Assembly (NCBI RefSeq): GCF_051020955.1
Contig: NW_027476766.1
Span: 1 to 64,000, forward strand
Direction of reading: 5' to 3'
DNA from: Megalopta genalis
Taxonomy: Eukaryota; Arthropoda; Insecta; Hymenoptera; Halictidae
DNA: 64,000 bases
Notes under the pieces: generated by a model
The model's input: only the letters and a program-made list of their open reading frames with translations
What the model was told of the DNA's origin: nothing
Database searches by the model: none
Translations under genes and position numbers: made by a program
Shown here: positions 12,883 through 25,722 of the stretch, piece by piece
Layout of the letters: every line of letters begins with the position of its first letter
How positions within the stretch are numbered: the stretch's first letter is position 1

Positions 12883-15800
12883 AGACGAATCAAACTAGTT
12901 AGCGTCAAATCTATGCGATGTAGAAGGCTTAGCTTCAAATCCATGCGTAAACAAATGATTTAGATTCAGATACTTGCGATATAAGTGATATAGCATAAAA
13001 AGCCGTCGAAACTAACGAGTTAGCTTCAAATCCATGCGAAACACATGATTTAGCTACAAATTGATACGAAGTAGCAGGCTTAGCTTCAAATCCATGCGAA
13101 ACAAATGATTTAGGTTCTGATACTTGCGATATAAGTGATATAGCTTCAAATGCGGGGAAAAAAACGAGTTTGCTTCAAATCTATGCGATGTAGAAGGTTT
13201 AGCTTCAAATCCATGCAAAACACATGATTTAGCTTCAAATCAATGCGATGCAGAAGGTTTAGCTTCAAATCCATGCGAGGCAAGTGACTTTGTTTCAGAT
13301 ACTTGCGATGTAAGTGATATAGCTTCAAATGCAGACGATACACATGATTTAGCTTCAAATCAATGCGATGCAGATGGTTTAGCTTCAAATCCAAGCGAAA
13401 CACATGATTTAGCTTCAAATTAATACGATGTAGAAGGTTTAGCTTCAAATCCAAGCGAAACAAATGAGTTAGCATCAAACAATTGGGATATAAGTGATAT
13501 AGCTTCAAATGCAGGGGAAACAAACGAGCTACATCCAACTCCATGCGAAACACATGACTGAGCTTCAAACCAATGCGAAGTAGAAGGTTTAGCTTGAAAT
13601 CAATGCGATGTAGAAGGATTAGCTTCAAGTCCATGCGAAATAAATGATTTAGCTTCAAACACTTGGGATGTAAGTGATATAGCTTTAAATGCAGACGAAT
13701 CAGACGAGTTAGCTTCAAATCCATGCAAAACACATGATTTAGCTTCAAATCAATGCGATGCAGAAGGTTTAGCTTCAAATCCAAGCGAAACACATGATTT
13801 AGCTTGAAATCAATGCGATGTAGAAGGTTTAGCTACAAATCCATGCGAAACAAACGATTTAGCTTCAAACAATTGGGATATAAGTGATATAGCTTCAAAT
13901 GCTGTCGAATCAAACGAGTTAGCTTCAAAATCCATGCGAGACACATGATTTAGCTGCAAATCAATGCGATGTAGACGGTTTAGCTGCAAATCCATGCGAA
14001 ACCAAAGATATAGCTTCAATCACTTGGGATATAAGTGATACAGCTTCAAATGCGGACGAATCAAACGAGTTAGCTTGAAATCCATGCGATACATTTCATT
14101 TAGCTTCAAATCGATACGCAGTATAAGGCTTAGCTTTAAATCCATGCGAAACAAATGATTTAGCTTCAAACACTTGCGATATAAGTGATATTTCGTCAAA
14201 TGCAGACGAAACAAACGAGTTAGCTTCAAATCCAAGCAAATCACATGATTTAGCTTCAAATCAATGCGATGCAGAAGGTTTAGCTTCAAATCCAAGCGAA
14301 ACACATGATCTAACTTCAAATCTATACGAAGTAGAAGGCTTAGCTTCAAATTCATGCGAAACAAATGATTTAGATTCAGATACTTGCGATATAAGTGATA
14401 TAGCTTCAAATGCAGAGGAAACAAACGAGTTAGCATAAAATCCATGCAAAACACATGATTTAGCTTCAAATGAATGCGATGCAGAAGGTTTAGCTTCAAA
14501 TCCATGCGAAACAAATGATTTAGCTTCAAACGCTTGAGATATAAGTGATATAGCTTCAAATGCAGCCGAAGCAAACGAGTTAGCTTCAAATCCAAGCGAA
14601 TCACATGATTTAGCTTCAAACAATTGGGATATAAGTGATATAGCTTCAAATGCTGACGAATCAAACGAGTTAGCTTCAAAATCCATGCGATACATATCAT
14701 TTAACTTCAAATCGATACGAAGTAGAAGGCTTAGCTACAAATCCATGCGAAACAAATGATTTAGCTTCAAACAATTGGGTTATAAGTGATATAGCTTTAA
14801 ATGCAAACGAATCAAACGAGTTAGCTTCAAATCCATGCGAGACACATGATTTAGCTGCAAATCAATGCGATGTAGACGGTTTAGCTGCAAATCCATGCGA
14901 AACAAAAGATATAGCTTCAATCACTTGGGATATAAGTGATACAGCTTCAAATGCGGACGAATCAAACGAGTTAGCTTGAAATCCATGCGATACATTTCAT
15001 TTAGCTTCAAATCGATACGCAGTATAAGGCTTAGCTTCAAATCCATGCGAAACAAATGATTCAGCTTCAAACACTTGCGATATAAGTGATATTTGTTCAA
15101 ATGCAGACGAAACAAACGAGTTAGCTTCAAATCCAAGCAAATCACATGATTTAGCTTCAAATCAATGCGATGCAGAAGGTTTAGCTTCAAATCCAAGCGA
15201 AACACATGATCTAACTTCAAATCTATACGAAGTAGAAGGCTTAGCTTCAAATTCATGCGAAACAAATGATTTAGATTCAGATACTTGCGATATAAGTGAT
15301 ATAGCTTCAAATGCAGGGGAAACAAACGAGTTAGCATAAAATCCATGCAAAACACATGATTTAGCTTCAAATGAATGCGATGCAGAAGGTTTAGCTTCAA
15401 ATCCATGCGAACCAAATGACTTAGGTTCAGATACTTGCGATATAAGTGATATAGCTTCAAATGCAGACGAAACAAACGAGATAGCTTCACATCCAAGCGA
15501 AACACATGATCTAGCTCCAAATCAGTGCGAAGTCGAAGGCTTAGCTTCAAATCCATGCGAAACAAATGATTTAGCTTCAGATACTTTGCGATATAAGTGA
15601 TGTAGCTTCAAATGCAGACGAATCAAACTAGTTAGCGTCAAATCTATGCGATGTAGAAGGCTTAGCTTCAAATCCATGCGTAAACAAATGATTTAGATTC
15701 AGATACTTGCGATATAAGTGATATAGCATAAAAAGCCGTCGAAACTAACGAGTTAGCTTCAAATCCATGCGAAACACATGATTTAGCTGCAAATCCATGC

Positions 15801-17920
15801 GATGTAGAAGATTTAGCTTCAAATCCATGCAAAACAAATGATTTAGCATCACATACTTGCGATATAACTGATATAGCTTCAAATTCAGGGGAAGCAAACG
15901 AGTTAGCATCAAATTCATGCATAACACATGATTTAGCTACAAATTGATACGAAGTAGCAGGCTTAGCTTCAAATCCATGCGAAACAAATGATTTAGGTTC
16001 TGATACTTGCGATATAAGTGATATAGCTTCAAATGCGGGGGAAAAAACGAGTTTGCTTCAAATCTATGCGATGTAGAAGGTTTAGCTTCAAATCCATGCA
16101 AAACACATGATTTAGCTTCAAATCAATGCGATGCAGAAGGTTTAGCATCAAATCCATGCGAAACAAATGATATAGCTTCAAACACTTGGGATATAAGTGA
16201 TATACCTTCAAATGCAAACGAATCAAACGAGTTAGCTTCAAACCCATACGATACATTTCATTTAGCTTCAAATCGATACGAAGTAGAAGGCTTAGCTTCA
16301 AATCCATGCGAAACAAATGATTTAGTTTCAGATACTTTCGATATAAGTGATATAGTTTCAAATGCAGGGGGAAAAACGAGTTAGCTTCAAATCCATGCAA
16401 AACACATGATGTAGCTTCAAATCAATGCGATACAGAAGGTTTAGCTTCAAATCCAAGCGAAAGAAATGATTTAGCTTCAAATCAATGCTATGTAGAAGGT
16501 TTAGCTTCAAATCGATGCGAAACAAATGATCTAGCATCAGATACTTGCGATATAACTCAAAAGGCAGGCGAAACTAACGAGATAGCCTCAAATACATGCG
16601 ATGCAAGTGATTTAGCAGCAAATCAATGCGATGTAGAATGTTTAGCTTCACATACATTCGAAATAAATGACTTAGCTTCAAACACTTGGGCTGTACGTGA
16701 TATAGCTTCAAATGTAGACGTAACAAACGAGTTCACTTGATATCCAAGCGAAACACATGATTTAGCCTCAAATCAATGCTATGTATAAGGTTTAGCTTCA
16801 AATCCATGCGAAACCAATGATTTAGCTTCATATACTTGCGATATAAGTGACATAGCTTCAAACGCAGATGAAACAAAAGTGTTAGCTTCGACTCTAAGCG
16901 AATCACATGATTTAGATTCAAATCAATGCGATTTAGAAGGTTTAGCTTCAAATCAATGCGAAACAAATGATTTGGCTTCAGATACTAGCGATATAAGTGA
17001 TATAGCTTCAAATGCAGACGAAACAAACAAGTTAGCTTCAAATACAAGCGAATCACATGATTTAGCTGCAAATCAATGCGATGTAGAAGGTGCAGCTTCA
17101 AATCCAAGCGAGTCAATTGTTTTAGCTTCAAATATTTGTGATATACATGATTTAGCTTCAACTGCACCTGAAACAAACGTGTTAGCTTAAAATTAAAGCG
17201 ACAAACATGATTTAGCTTCAAATCAATGCGAAGTAGAAGGATTTGCTTCAAATCCATGCGATCAAATGCTATAGCTTCAAATACTTGTGATATAGATGAT
17301 TCAGCTTCAACTGCATGCGAACCAAACGAGATTGCTTCAAATCCAAGCCAAAGACATGATTTAGCTTCAAATCTATGCGAAGTAGAAGGCTTAGTTTCAA
17401 ATCCTTGCGAAACACATGATTAGGGCTTCAAATCAATGCGAAGTAGAAGGCTTATCTTCGAATCTATGCAAATCAAATGGTTTAGCTTCAAATACATGTG
17501 ATATACATGATTTAGCTTCAACTGCATGCAAAACGATCGAGTTAGCTTCAAATCCATGCGAAACACATGATTTAGCTTTAAATCAATGCGATGTATAAGG
17601 TTTAGTTTCAAACCCATGCGAAACAAATGATATAGCATCAAACACTTGGGATATATGTGATATAGCTTCAAATGCAGACGAAACAAACGAGTTAGCTTCA
17701 AATCCATGCGAAACACATGATTTATCTTCAAATCAATGCGAAGTAGAAGGCTCGGCTTCAAATCTATGCAAATCAAAATCGTTTAGCTTCAAATACATGT
17801 GATATACATGATTTAGCTTCAACTGCATGCAGAACGAACGAGTTAGCTTCATATCCAAGCGAAACACATGATTAAGCTTCAAATCAATTCGAAGTAGAAG
17901 GATTAGTTTCAAATCCATGC
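12883..17920. repeat. Diverged mosaic block between the two HOR domains
   Basis: This is 30-bp units without a regular kilobase HOR. It mixes several sources: 13,591-13,940 copies the window start; 14,731-15,580 repeats 391-1,200-like units and returns to the ACTTTGCG marker at 15,582; 15,613-15,740 repeats 12,881-13,010; and 16,029-17,920 already contains domain 2 units such as GGGCTGTACGTGATATAGC. A 21-bp short unit sits near 16,551. The plus and minus strands show repeat-derived open frames of 60-226 codons and nothing else. Confidence 0.75.
16549..16572. repeat. 21-bp short unit (9-bp loss), HOR tracer
   Basis: GATATAACTCAAAAGGCAGG replaces the expected GATATAACTGATATAGC form, a net loss of 9 bp. 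The same altered unit recurs near 27,850, 38,971 and 47,843, so it marks one HOR lineage. The loss keeps frame. Confidence 0.85.
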
Positions 17921-20050
17921 GTAAACAAATGATTTAGCTACAAATCGATACGAAGTAGCAGGCTTAGCTTCAAATCCATGCGAAACAAATGATTTAGGTT
18001 CTGATACTTGCGATATAAGTGATATAGCTTCAAATGCGGGGGAAAAAACGAGTTTGCTTCAAATCTATGCGATGTAGAAGGTTTAGCTTCAAATCCATGC
18101 AAAACACATGATTTAGCTTCAAATCAATGCGATGCAGAAGGTTTAGCATCAAATATAAGCGAAACACATGATTTAGCTTTAAATCAATGCGATGTAGAAG
18201 GTTTAGCTTCAAATCCATGCGAGGCAAATGACTTTGTTTCAGATACTTGCGATGTAAGTGATATAGCTTCAAATGCAGACGAAACACATGATTTAGCTTC
18301 AAATCAATGCGATGCAGAAGGTTTAGCTTCAGAAACAAACGAAACACATAACTTAGCTTCAAATCAATACGATGTAGCAGGTTTAACTTCAAATCCAAGC
18401 GAAACAAATGATTTAGCGTCAAACAATTGGGATATAAGTGATATAGCTTCAAATGCAGGGGAAACAAACGAGCTACTTTCAACTCCATGCGAAACACATG
18501 ACCAAGCTTCAAACCAATGCGATGTAGAAGGTTTAGCTTCAAATCAATGCGATGTAGCAGGTTTATCTTCAAATCAATGCGATGTAGAAGGTTTAGCTTC
18601 AAAACCATGCGAAACACATGATTTAGCAGCAAATCAGTGCAATGTAGAAGGTTTAGCTTCAAATCCATGCGATGTAGAAGGTTTAGCTTCAAATCAATGC
18701 GATGTAGCAGGTTTAGCTTCAAATCAATGCGATGTAGAAGGTTTAGCTTCAAATCAATGCGATGTAGCAGGTTTATCTTCAAATCAATGCGATGTAGAAG
18801 GTTTAGCTTCAAAACCATGCGAAACAAATGATTTAGCTTCAAACACTTGGGCTGTACGTGATATAGCTTCAAATGCAGACGTAACAAACGAGTTCGCTTC
18901 ATATCCAAGCGAAACACATGATTTAGCCTCAAATCAATGCTATGTATAAGGTTTAGCTTCAAATCCATGCGAAACCAATGATTTAGCTTCATATACTTGC
19001 GATATAAGTGACATAGCTTCAAACGCAGATGAAACAAAAGTGTTAGCTTCGACTCTAAGCGAATCACATGATTTAGATTCAAATCAATGCGATTTAGAAG
19101 GTTTAGCTTCAAATCAATGCGAAACAAATGATTTGGCTTCAGATACTAGCGATATAAGTGATATAGCTTCAAATGCAGACGAAACAAACAAGTTAGCTTC
19201 AAATACAAGCGAAACACATGATTTAGCTGCAAATCAATGCGATGTAGAAGGTGCAGCTTCAAATCCAAGCGAGTCAATTGTTTTAGCTTCAAATATTTGT
19301 GATATACATGATTTAGCTTCAACTGCACCTGAAACAAACGTGTTAGCTTAAAATTCAAGCGACAAACATGATTTAGCTTCAAATCAATGCGAAGTAGAAG
19401 GATTTGCTTCAAATCCATGCGATCAAATGCTATAGCTTCAAATACTTGTGATATAGATGATTTAGCTTCAACTGCATGCGAACCAAACGAGATTGCTTCA
19501 AATCCATGCCAAAGACATGATTTAGCTTCAAATCTATGCGAAGTAGAAAGCTTAGCTTCAAATCCTTGCGGAACACATGATTTAGCTTCAAATCAATGCG
19601 AAGTATAAGGTTTAGTTTCAAATCCATGCGAAACAAATGATATAGCATCAAACACTTGGGATATATGTGATATAGCTTCAAATGCAGACGAAACAAACGA
19701 GTTAGCTTTAAATCCATGCGAAACACATGATTTATCTTCAAATCAATGCGAAGTAGAAGGCAAGGGTTCAAATCCATGCGAAACGTATAGTTTGGAATCA
19801 AACACTTATTTTATACATGATTTATCTTCAACTGCATGCGAAACAAACGGGTTAGATTCAAATCCATGCGACAAACATGATTTAGCTTCAAATCAAGGCG
19901 AAGTCGAAGGCTTAGCTTCAAATCCATGCGAAACAAATGATTTAGCTTCAGATACTTTGCGATATAAGTGATGTAGCTTCAAATGCAGACGAATCAAACT
20001 AGTTAGCGTCAAATCTATGCGATGTAGAAGGCTTAGCTTCAAATCCATGC
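17921..20050. repeat. Domain 2 HOR unit U1, 2130 bp, alpha type
   Basis: Bounded by the +1 marker GCGTAAACAAATG on both sides. Alpha type: the marker is followed by ATTTAGGTTCTGATACTTG and a GCGGGGGAAAAAACGAG unit. Relative to U2 it lacks 450 bp (15 units), with the junction near 18,811-18,830 where AAAACCATGCGAAAC is joined directly to AAATGATTTAGC and the GGGCTGTACG unit. Confidence 0.85.
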
Positions 20051-23000
20051 GTAAACAAATGATTTAGCTACAAATCGATACGAAGTAGCAGGCTTAGCTT
20101 CAAATCCATGCGAAACAAATGATTTAGGTTCTGATACTTGCGATATAAGTGATATAGCTTCAAATGCGGGGGAAAAAACGAGTTTGCTTCAAATCTATGC
20201 GATGTAGAAGGTTTAGCTTCAAATCCATGCAAAACACATGATTTAGCTTCAAATCAATGCGATGCAGAAGGTTTAGCATCAAATATAAGCGAAACACATG
20301 ATTTAGCTTTAAATCAATGCGATGTAGAAGGTTTAGCTTCAAATCCATGCGAGGCAAATGACTTTGTTTCAGATACTTGCGATGTAAGTGATATAGCTTC
20401 AAATGCAGACGAAACACTTGATTTAGCTTCAAATCAATGCGATGCAGAAGGTTTAGCTTCAGAAACAAACGAAACACATAATTTAGCTTCAAATCAATAC
20501 GATGTAGCAGGTTTAACTTCAAATCCAAGCGAAACAAATGATTTAGCGTCAAACAATTGGGATATAAGTGATATAGCTTCAAATGCAGGGGAAACAAACG
20601 AGCTACTTTCAACTCCATGCGAAACACATGACCGAGCTTCAAACCAATGCGATGTAGAAGGTTTAGCTTCAAATCAATGCGATGTAGCAGGTTTATCTTC
20701 AAATCAATGCGATGTAGAAGGTTTAGCTTCAAAACCATGCGAAACACATGATGTAGCAGCAAATCAGTGCAATGTAGAAGGTTTAGCTTCAAATCCATGC
20801 GATGTAGAAGGTTTAGCTTCAAATCAATGCGATGTAGCAGGTTTAGCTTCAAATCAATGCGATGTAGAAGGTTTAGCTTCAAATCAATGCGATGTAGCAG
20901 GTTTATCTTCAAATCAATGCGATGTAGAAGGTTTAGCTTCAAAACCATGCGAAACACATGATTTAGCAGCAAATCAGTGCAATGTAGAAGGTTTAGCTTC
21001 AAATCCATGCGATGTAGAAGGTTTAGCTTCAAATCAATGCGATGTAGCAGGTTTAGCTTCAAATCAATGCGATGTAGAAGGGTTAGCTTCAAATGAATGC
21101 GAAACAAATGATTTAGGTTCACATACTTGCGATATAAGTGATATAGCTTCAAATGGAGACGAAACAAACGAGTTAGATTCAAATCCAAGCGAAACACATG
21201 AATTAGCCTCATATCAATGCGAAGTAGAAGGCTTAGCTTAACATCCTTGCGAAACATATGATTTAGTTTCAGATACTTGCGATATAAGTGATATAGATTC
21301 AAATGCAGGAGAAACAAACGTGATAGCCTCAAATACATGCGAAGCAAGTGATTTAGCTGCAAATCAATTCCATGTAGAAGGTTTAGCTTCAAATACATGC
21401 GAAACAAATGATTTAGCTTCAAACACTTGGGCTGTACGTGATATAGCTTCAAATGCAGACGTAACAAACGAGTTCGCTTCATATCCAAGCGAAACACATG
21501 ATTTAGCCTTAAATCAATGCTATGTATAAGGTTTAGCTTCAAATCCATGCGAAACCAATGATTTAGCTTCATATACTTGCGATATAAGTGACATAGCTTC
21601 AAACGCAGATGAAACAAAAGTGTTAGCTTCGACTCTAAGCGAATCACATGATTTAGATTCAAATCAATGCGATTTAGAAGGTTTAGCTTCAAATCAATGC
21701 GAAACAAATGATTTGGCTTCAGATACTAGCGATATAAGTGATATAGCTTCAAATGCAGACGAAACAAACAAGTTAGCTTCAAATACAAGCGAAACACATG
21801 ATTTAGCTGCAAATCAATGCGATGTAGAAGGTGCAGCTTCAAATCCAAGCGAGTCAATTGTTTTAGCTTCAAATATTTGTGATATACATGATTTAGCTTC
21901 AACTGCACCTGAAACAAACGTGTTAGCTTAAAATTCAAGCGACAAACATGATTTAGCTTCAAATCAATGCGAAGTAGAAGGATTTGCTTCAAATCCATGC
22001 GATCAAATGCTATAGCTTCAAATACTTGTGATATAGATGATTTAGCTTCAACTGCATGCGAACCAAACGAGATTGCTTCAAATCCATGCCAAAGACATGA
22101 TTTAGCTTCAAATCTATGCGAAGTAGAAGGCTTAGCTTCAAATCCTTGCGAAACACATGATCTAGCTTCAAATCAATGCGAAGTAGAAGGCTTATCTTCG
22201 AATCTATGCGAAACAAATGGTTTAGATTCAAATACATGTGATATACATGATTTAGCTTCAACTGCATGCAAAACGATCGAGTTAGCTTCAAATCCATGCG
22301 AAACACATGATTTAGCTTTAAATCAATGCGATGTATAAGGTTTAGTTTCAAATCCATGCGAAACAAATGATATAGCATCAAACACTTGGGATATATGTGA
22401 TATAGCTTCAAATGCAGACGAAACAAACGAGTTAGCTTTAAATCCATGCAAAACACATGATTTATCTTCAAATCAATGCGAAGTAGAAGGCAAGGGTTCA
22501 AATCCATGCGAAACGTATAGTTTGGAATCAAACACTTATTTTATACATGATTTAGCTTCAACTGCATGCGAAACAAACGAATTAGGTTCACATTCAACCG
22601 AAACACATAATTTAGCTTCAAATCAATGCGAAGTAGAAGGCTCGGCTTCAAATCTATGCAAATCAAAATCGTTTAGCTTCAAATTCATGTGATATACATG
22701 ATTTATCTTCAACTGCATGCGAAACAAACGGGTTAGATTCAAATCCATGCGACAAACATGATTTAGCTTCAAATCAAGGCGAAGTAGAAGGATTTGCTTC
22801 AAATCCTTGCGATCAAATGCTATAGATTCAAATACTTGTGATATACATGATTTAGCTTCAACTGCATGCGAACCAAACGAGATAGCTTCAAATCCAAGCC
22901 AAAGACATGATTTAGCTTCAAATCTATGCGAAGTAGAAGGCTTAGCCTCAAATCCTTGCGAAACACATGATTTAGCTTCAAATCAATGCGAAGTAGAAGG

Positions 23001-23710
23001 CTTATCTTCGAATCCATGCGAAACAAATCTTTTAGCTTCAAATACATGTGATATACATGATTTAGCTTCAACTGCATGCAAAACGAACGAGTTAGCTTCA
23101 TATCCAAGCGAAACACATGATTAAGCTTCAAACCAATTCGAAGTAGAAGGATTAGCTTCAAATCCATGCGAAACAAATGGTTTAGCTACAAATACTTGTG
23201 ATATACGTTATTTATATTCAACTGCATGCGCAACAAACGAATTAGCTTCAAATCCATGTGAAACCCATGATTTAGCAGCAAATCAATGGGATGTAGAAGG
23301 TTTAGCTTCAAATCCATGCGAAACCAATGATTTAGCTTCAAATCAATGCGATTTAGAAGGTTTAGCTTCAAATCCAAGTGAAATACATCATTAAGCTTGA
23401 AATCAATGCGATGTAGAAGGTTTAGCTTCAAATCCATGCGAAACAAATGATTTAGCTTCAAACACTTTAGATATAAGTGATATAGCTTCAAATGCAGCCG
23501 AAACAAACGAGTTAGCTTCAAATCCAAGCGAATCACATGATCTAGCTCCAAATCAGTGCGAAGTCGAAGGCTTAGCTTCAAATCCATGCGAAACAAATGA
23601 TTTAGCTTCAGATACTTTGCGATATAAGTGATGTAGCTTCAAATGCAGACGAATCAAACTAGTTAGCGTCAAATCTATGCGATGTAGAAGGCTTAGCTTC
23701 AAATCCATGC
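20051..23710. repeat. Domain 2 HOR unit U2, 3660 bp, alpha type
   Basis: This is the longest complete unit without an obvious fusion. It holds two tandem copies of a 210-bp, E-rich subunit (from about 20,730 and 20,940), the AATTCCATGTAG unit near 21,365, the GGGCTGTACG unit near 21,430, and the CTTATTTTATACATG unit near 22,535. Its part from about 21,500 onward matches 43,500 onward at a constant offset of 22,002 bp. Confidence 0.85.
20641..21090. repeat. E-class run with tandem 210-bp subunits
   Basis: Here the pentamer order gives way to consecutive E units alternating GATGTAGAAGG and GATGTAGCAGG (60-bp dimers). These sit in a 210-bp subunit that begins at AAAACCATGCGAAACACATG (about 20,730 and 20,940). 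Equivalent runs lie near 18,521, 24,331, 26,341, 28,971, 32,331, 35,691, 37,461, 40,091, 43,001, 46,331, 60,361 and 63,691. Confidence 0.85.
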
Positions 23711-25722
23711 GTAAACAAATGATTTAGCTACAAATCGATACGAAGTAGCAGGCTTAGCTTCAAATCCATGCGAAACAAATGGTTTAGCTACAAATACTTG
23801 TGATATAAATTATTTAGCTACAACTGCATGCGAAACTAACGAGTTAGCTTCAAATCCATGCGAAACACACGATTTATCTTCAAATCAATGCGCTGTAGAA
23901 GGCTTAGCTTCAAATCCATGCGATACACATGATTTAGCTTCAAATCAATGCGATGTAGAAGGTTTAGCATCAAATATAAGCGAAACACATGATTTAGCTT
24001 TAAATCAATGCGATGTAGGAGGTTTAGCTTCAAATCCATGCGAGGCAAATGACTTTGTTTCAGATACATGCGATGTAAGTGATATAGCTTCAAATGCAGA
24101 GGAAACACATGATTTAGCTTCAAATCAATGCGATGCAGAAGGTTTAGCTTCAGAAACAAACGAAACACATAATTTAGCTTCAAATCAATACGATGTAGCA
24201 GGTTTAAATTCAAATCCAAGCGAAACAAATGATTTAGCGTCAAACAATTGGGATATAAGTGATATAGCTTCAAATGCAGGGGAAACAAACGAGCTACTTT
24301 CAACTCCATGCGAAACACATGACCGAGCTTCAAACCAATGCGATGTAGAAGGTTTAGCTTCAAATCAATGCGATGTAGCAGGTTTATCTTCAAATCAATG
24401 CGATGTAGAAGGTTTAGCTTCAAAACCATGCGAAACACATGATTTAGCAGCAAATCAGTGCAATGTAGAAGGTTTAGCTTCAAATCCATGCGATGTAGAA
24501 GGCTTAGCTTCAAATCAATGCGATGTAGCAGGTTTAGCTTCAAATCAATGCGATGTAGAAGGTTTAGCTTCAAATCAATGCGATGTAGCAGGTTTATCTT
24601 CAAATCAATGCGATGTAGAAGGTTTAGCTTCAAAACCATGCGAAACACATGATTTAGCAGCAAATCAGTGCAATGTAGAAGGTTTAGCTTCAAATCCATG
24701 CGATGTAGAAGGTTTAGCTTCAAATCAATGCGATGTAGCAGGTTTAGCTTCAAATCAATGCGATGTAGAAGGGTTAGCTTCAAATGAATGCGAAACAAAT
24801 GATTTAGGTTCACATACTTGCGATATAAGTGATATAGCTTCAAATGGAGACGAAACAAACGAGTTAGATTCAAATCCAAGCGAAACACATGAATTAGCCT
24901 CATATCAATGCGAAGTAGAAGGCTTAGCTTAACATCCTTGCGAAACATATGATTTAGTTTCAGATACTTGCGATATAAGTGATATAGATTCAAATGCAGG
25001 AGAAACAAACGTGATAGCCTCAAATACATGCGAAGCAAGTGATTTAGCTGCAAACTAATGCCATGTAGAAGGTTTTGCTTCAAATACATGCGAAACAAAT
25101 GATTTTGCTTCAAACACTTAGGGTATAATTGATATAGCTTCAAATGCAGACGAAACAAACGAGTTAGCCTCAAATCCATGCGAAGCAAATGTTTTATCTG
25201 CAAATCAATGCGATGTAGTAGGTTTAGATACAAATCCATGCGACATAAATGATTTAGCCTCATATACATGCGATATAAGTGATGTAGCTTAAAATGCAGG
25301 AGAAACAAACGGGTTAGCTTCGTATCCAAGCGAAACACGTGATTTAGCTTCAAATCAATGCGATGTAAAAGGTTTAGCTTCAAATCCATGCGAAACACAT
25401 GATTTAGCAGCAAATCAATGCGATGTAGAAGGTTTAGCTTCAAATCCATGCGAAACAAATGATTTAGCTTCAAACACTTTAGATATAAGTGATATAGCTT
25501 CAAATGCAGCCGAAACAAACGAGTTAGCTTCAAATCCAAGCGAATCACATGATCTAGCTCCAAATCAGTGCGAAGTCGAAGGCTTAGCTTCAAATCCATG
25601 CGAAACAAATGATTTAGCTTCAGATACTTTGCGATATAAGTGATGTAGCTTCAAATGCAGACGAATCAAACTAGTTAGCGTCAAATCTATGCGATGTAGA
25701 AGGCTTAGCTTCAAATCCATGC
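23711..25722. repeat. Domain 2 HOR unit U3, 2012 bp, beta type
   Basis: Beta type: the marker is followed by AAATGGTTTAGCTAC and ATAAATTATTTAGC units. It carries two 210-bp subunits (24,421 and 24,631) and ends through a CACTTTAGATATAAG unit into the ACTTTGCGA marker. It is followed directly by a second beta unit. Confidence 0.85.
23836..25608 (-). other. Repeat-derived open frame, 590 codons, probably non-coding
   Basis: Minus-strand frame across unit U3 with the same 10-residue repeats. The near-copy in U4 (offset about 2012 bp) is split into pieces of 225, 100 and 293 codons by one-base losses near 26,542 and 26,834, which suggests the frame is not maintained or that the assembly has errors there. 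Confidence 0.15.

Noticed and set aside
12883..17920. tRNA or small RNA genes in the mosaic block
   Set aside because: No cloverleaf-type stems or conserved TTCRANNC-like boxes in the right spacing were found. The TTCAAAT core superficially resembles a B-box fragment but occurs in every unit.
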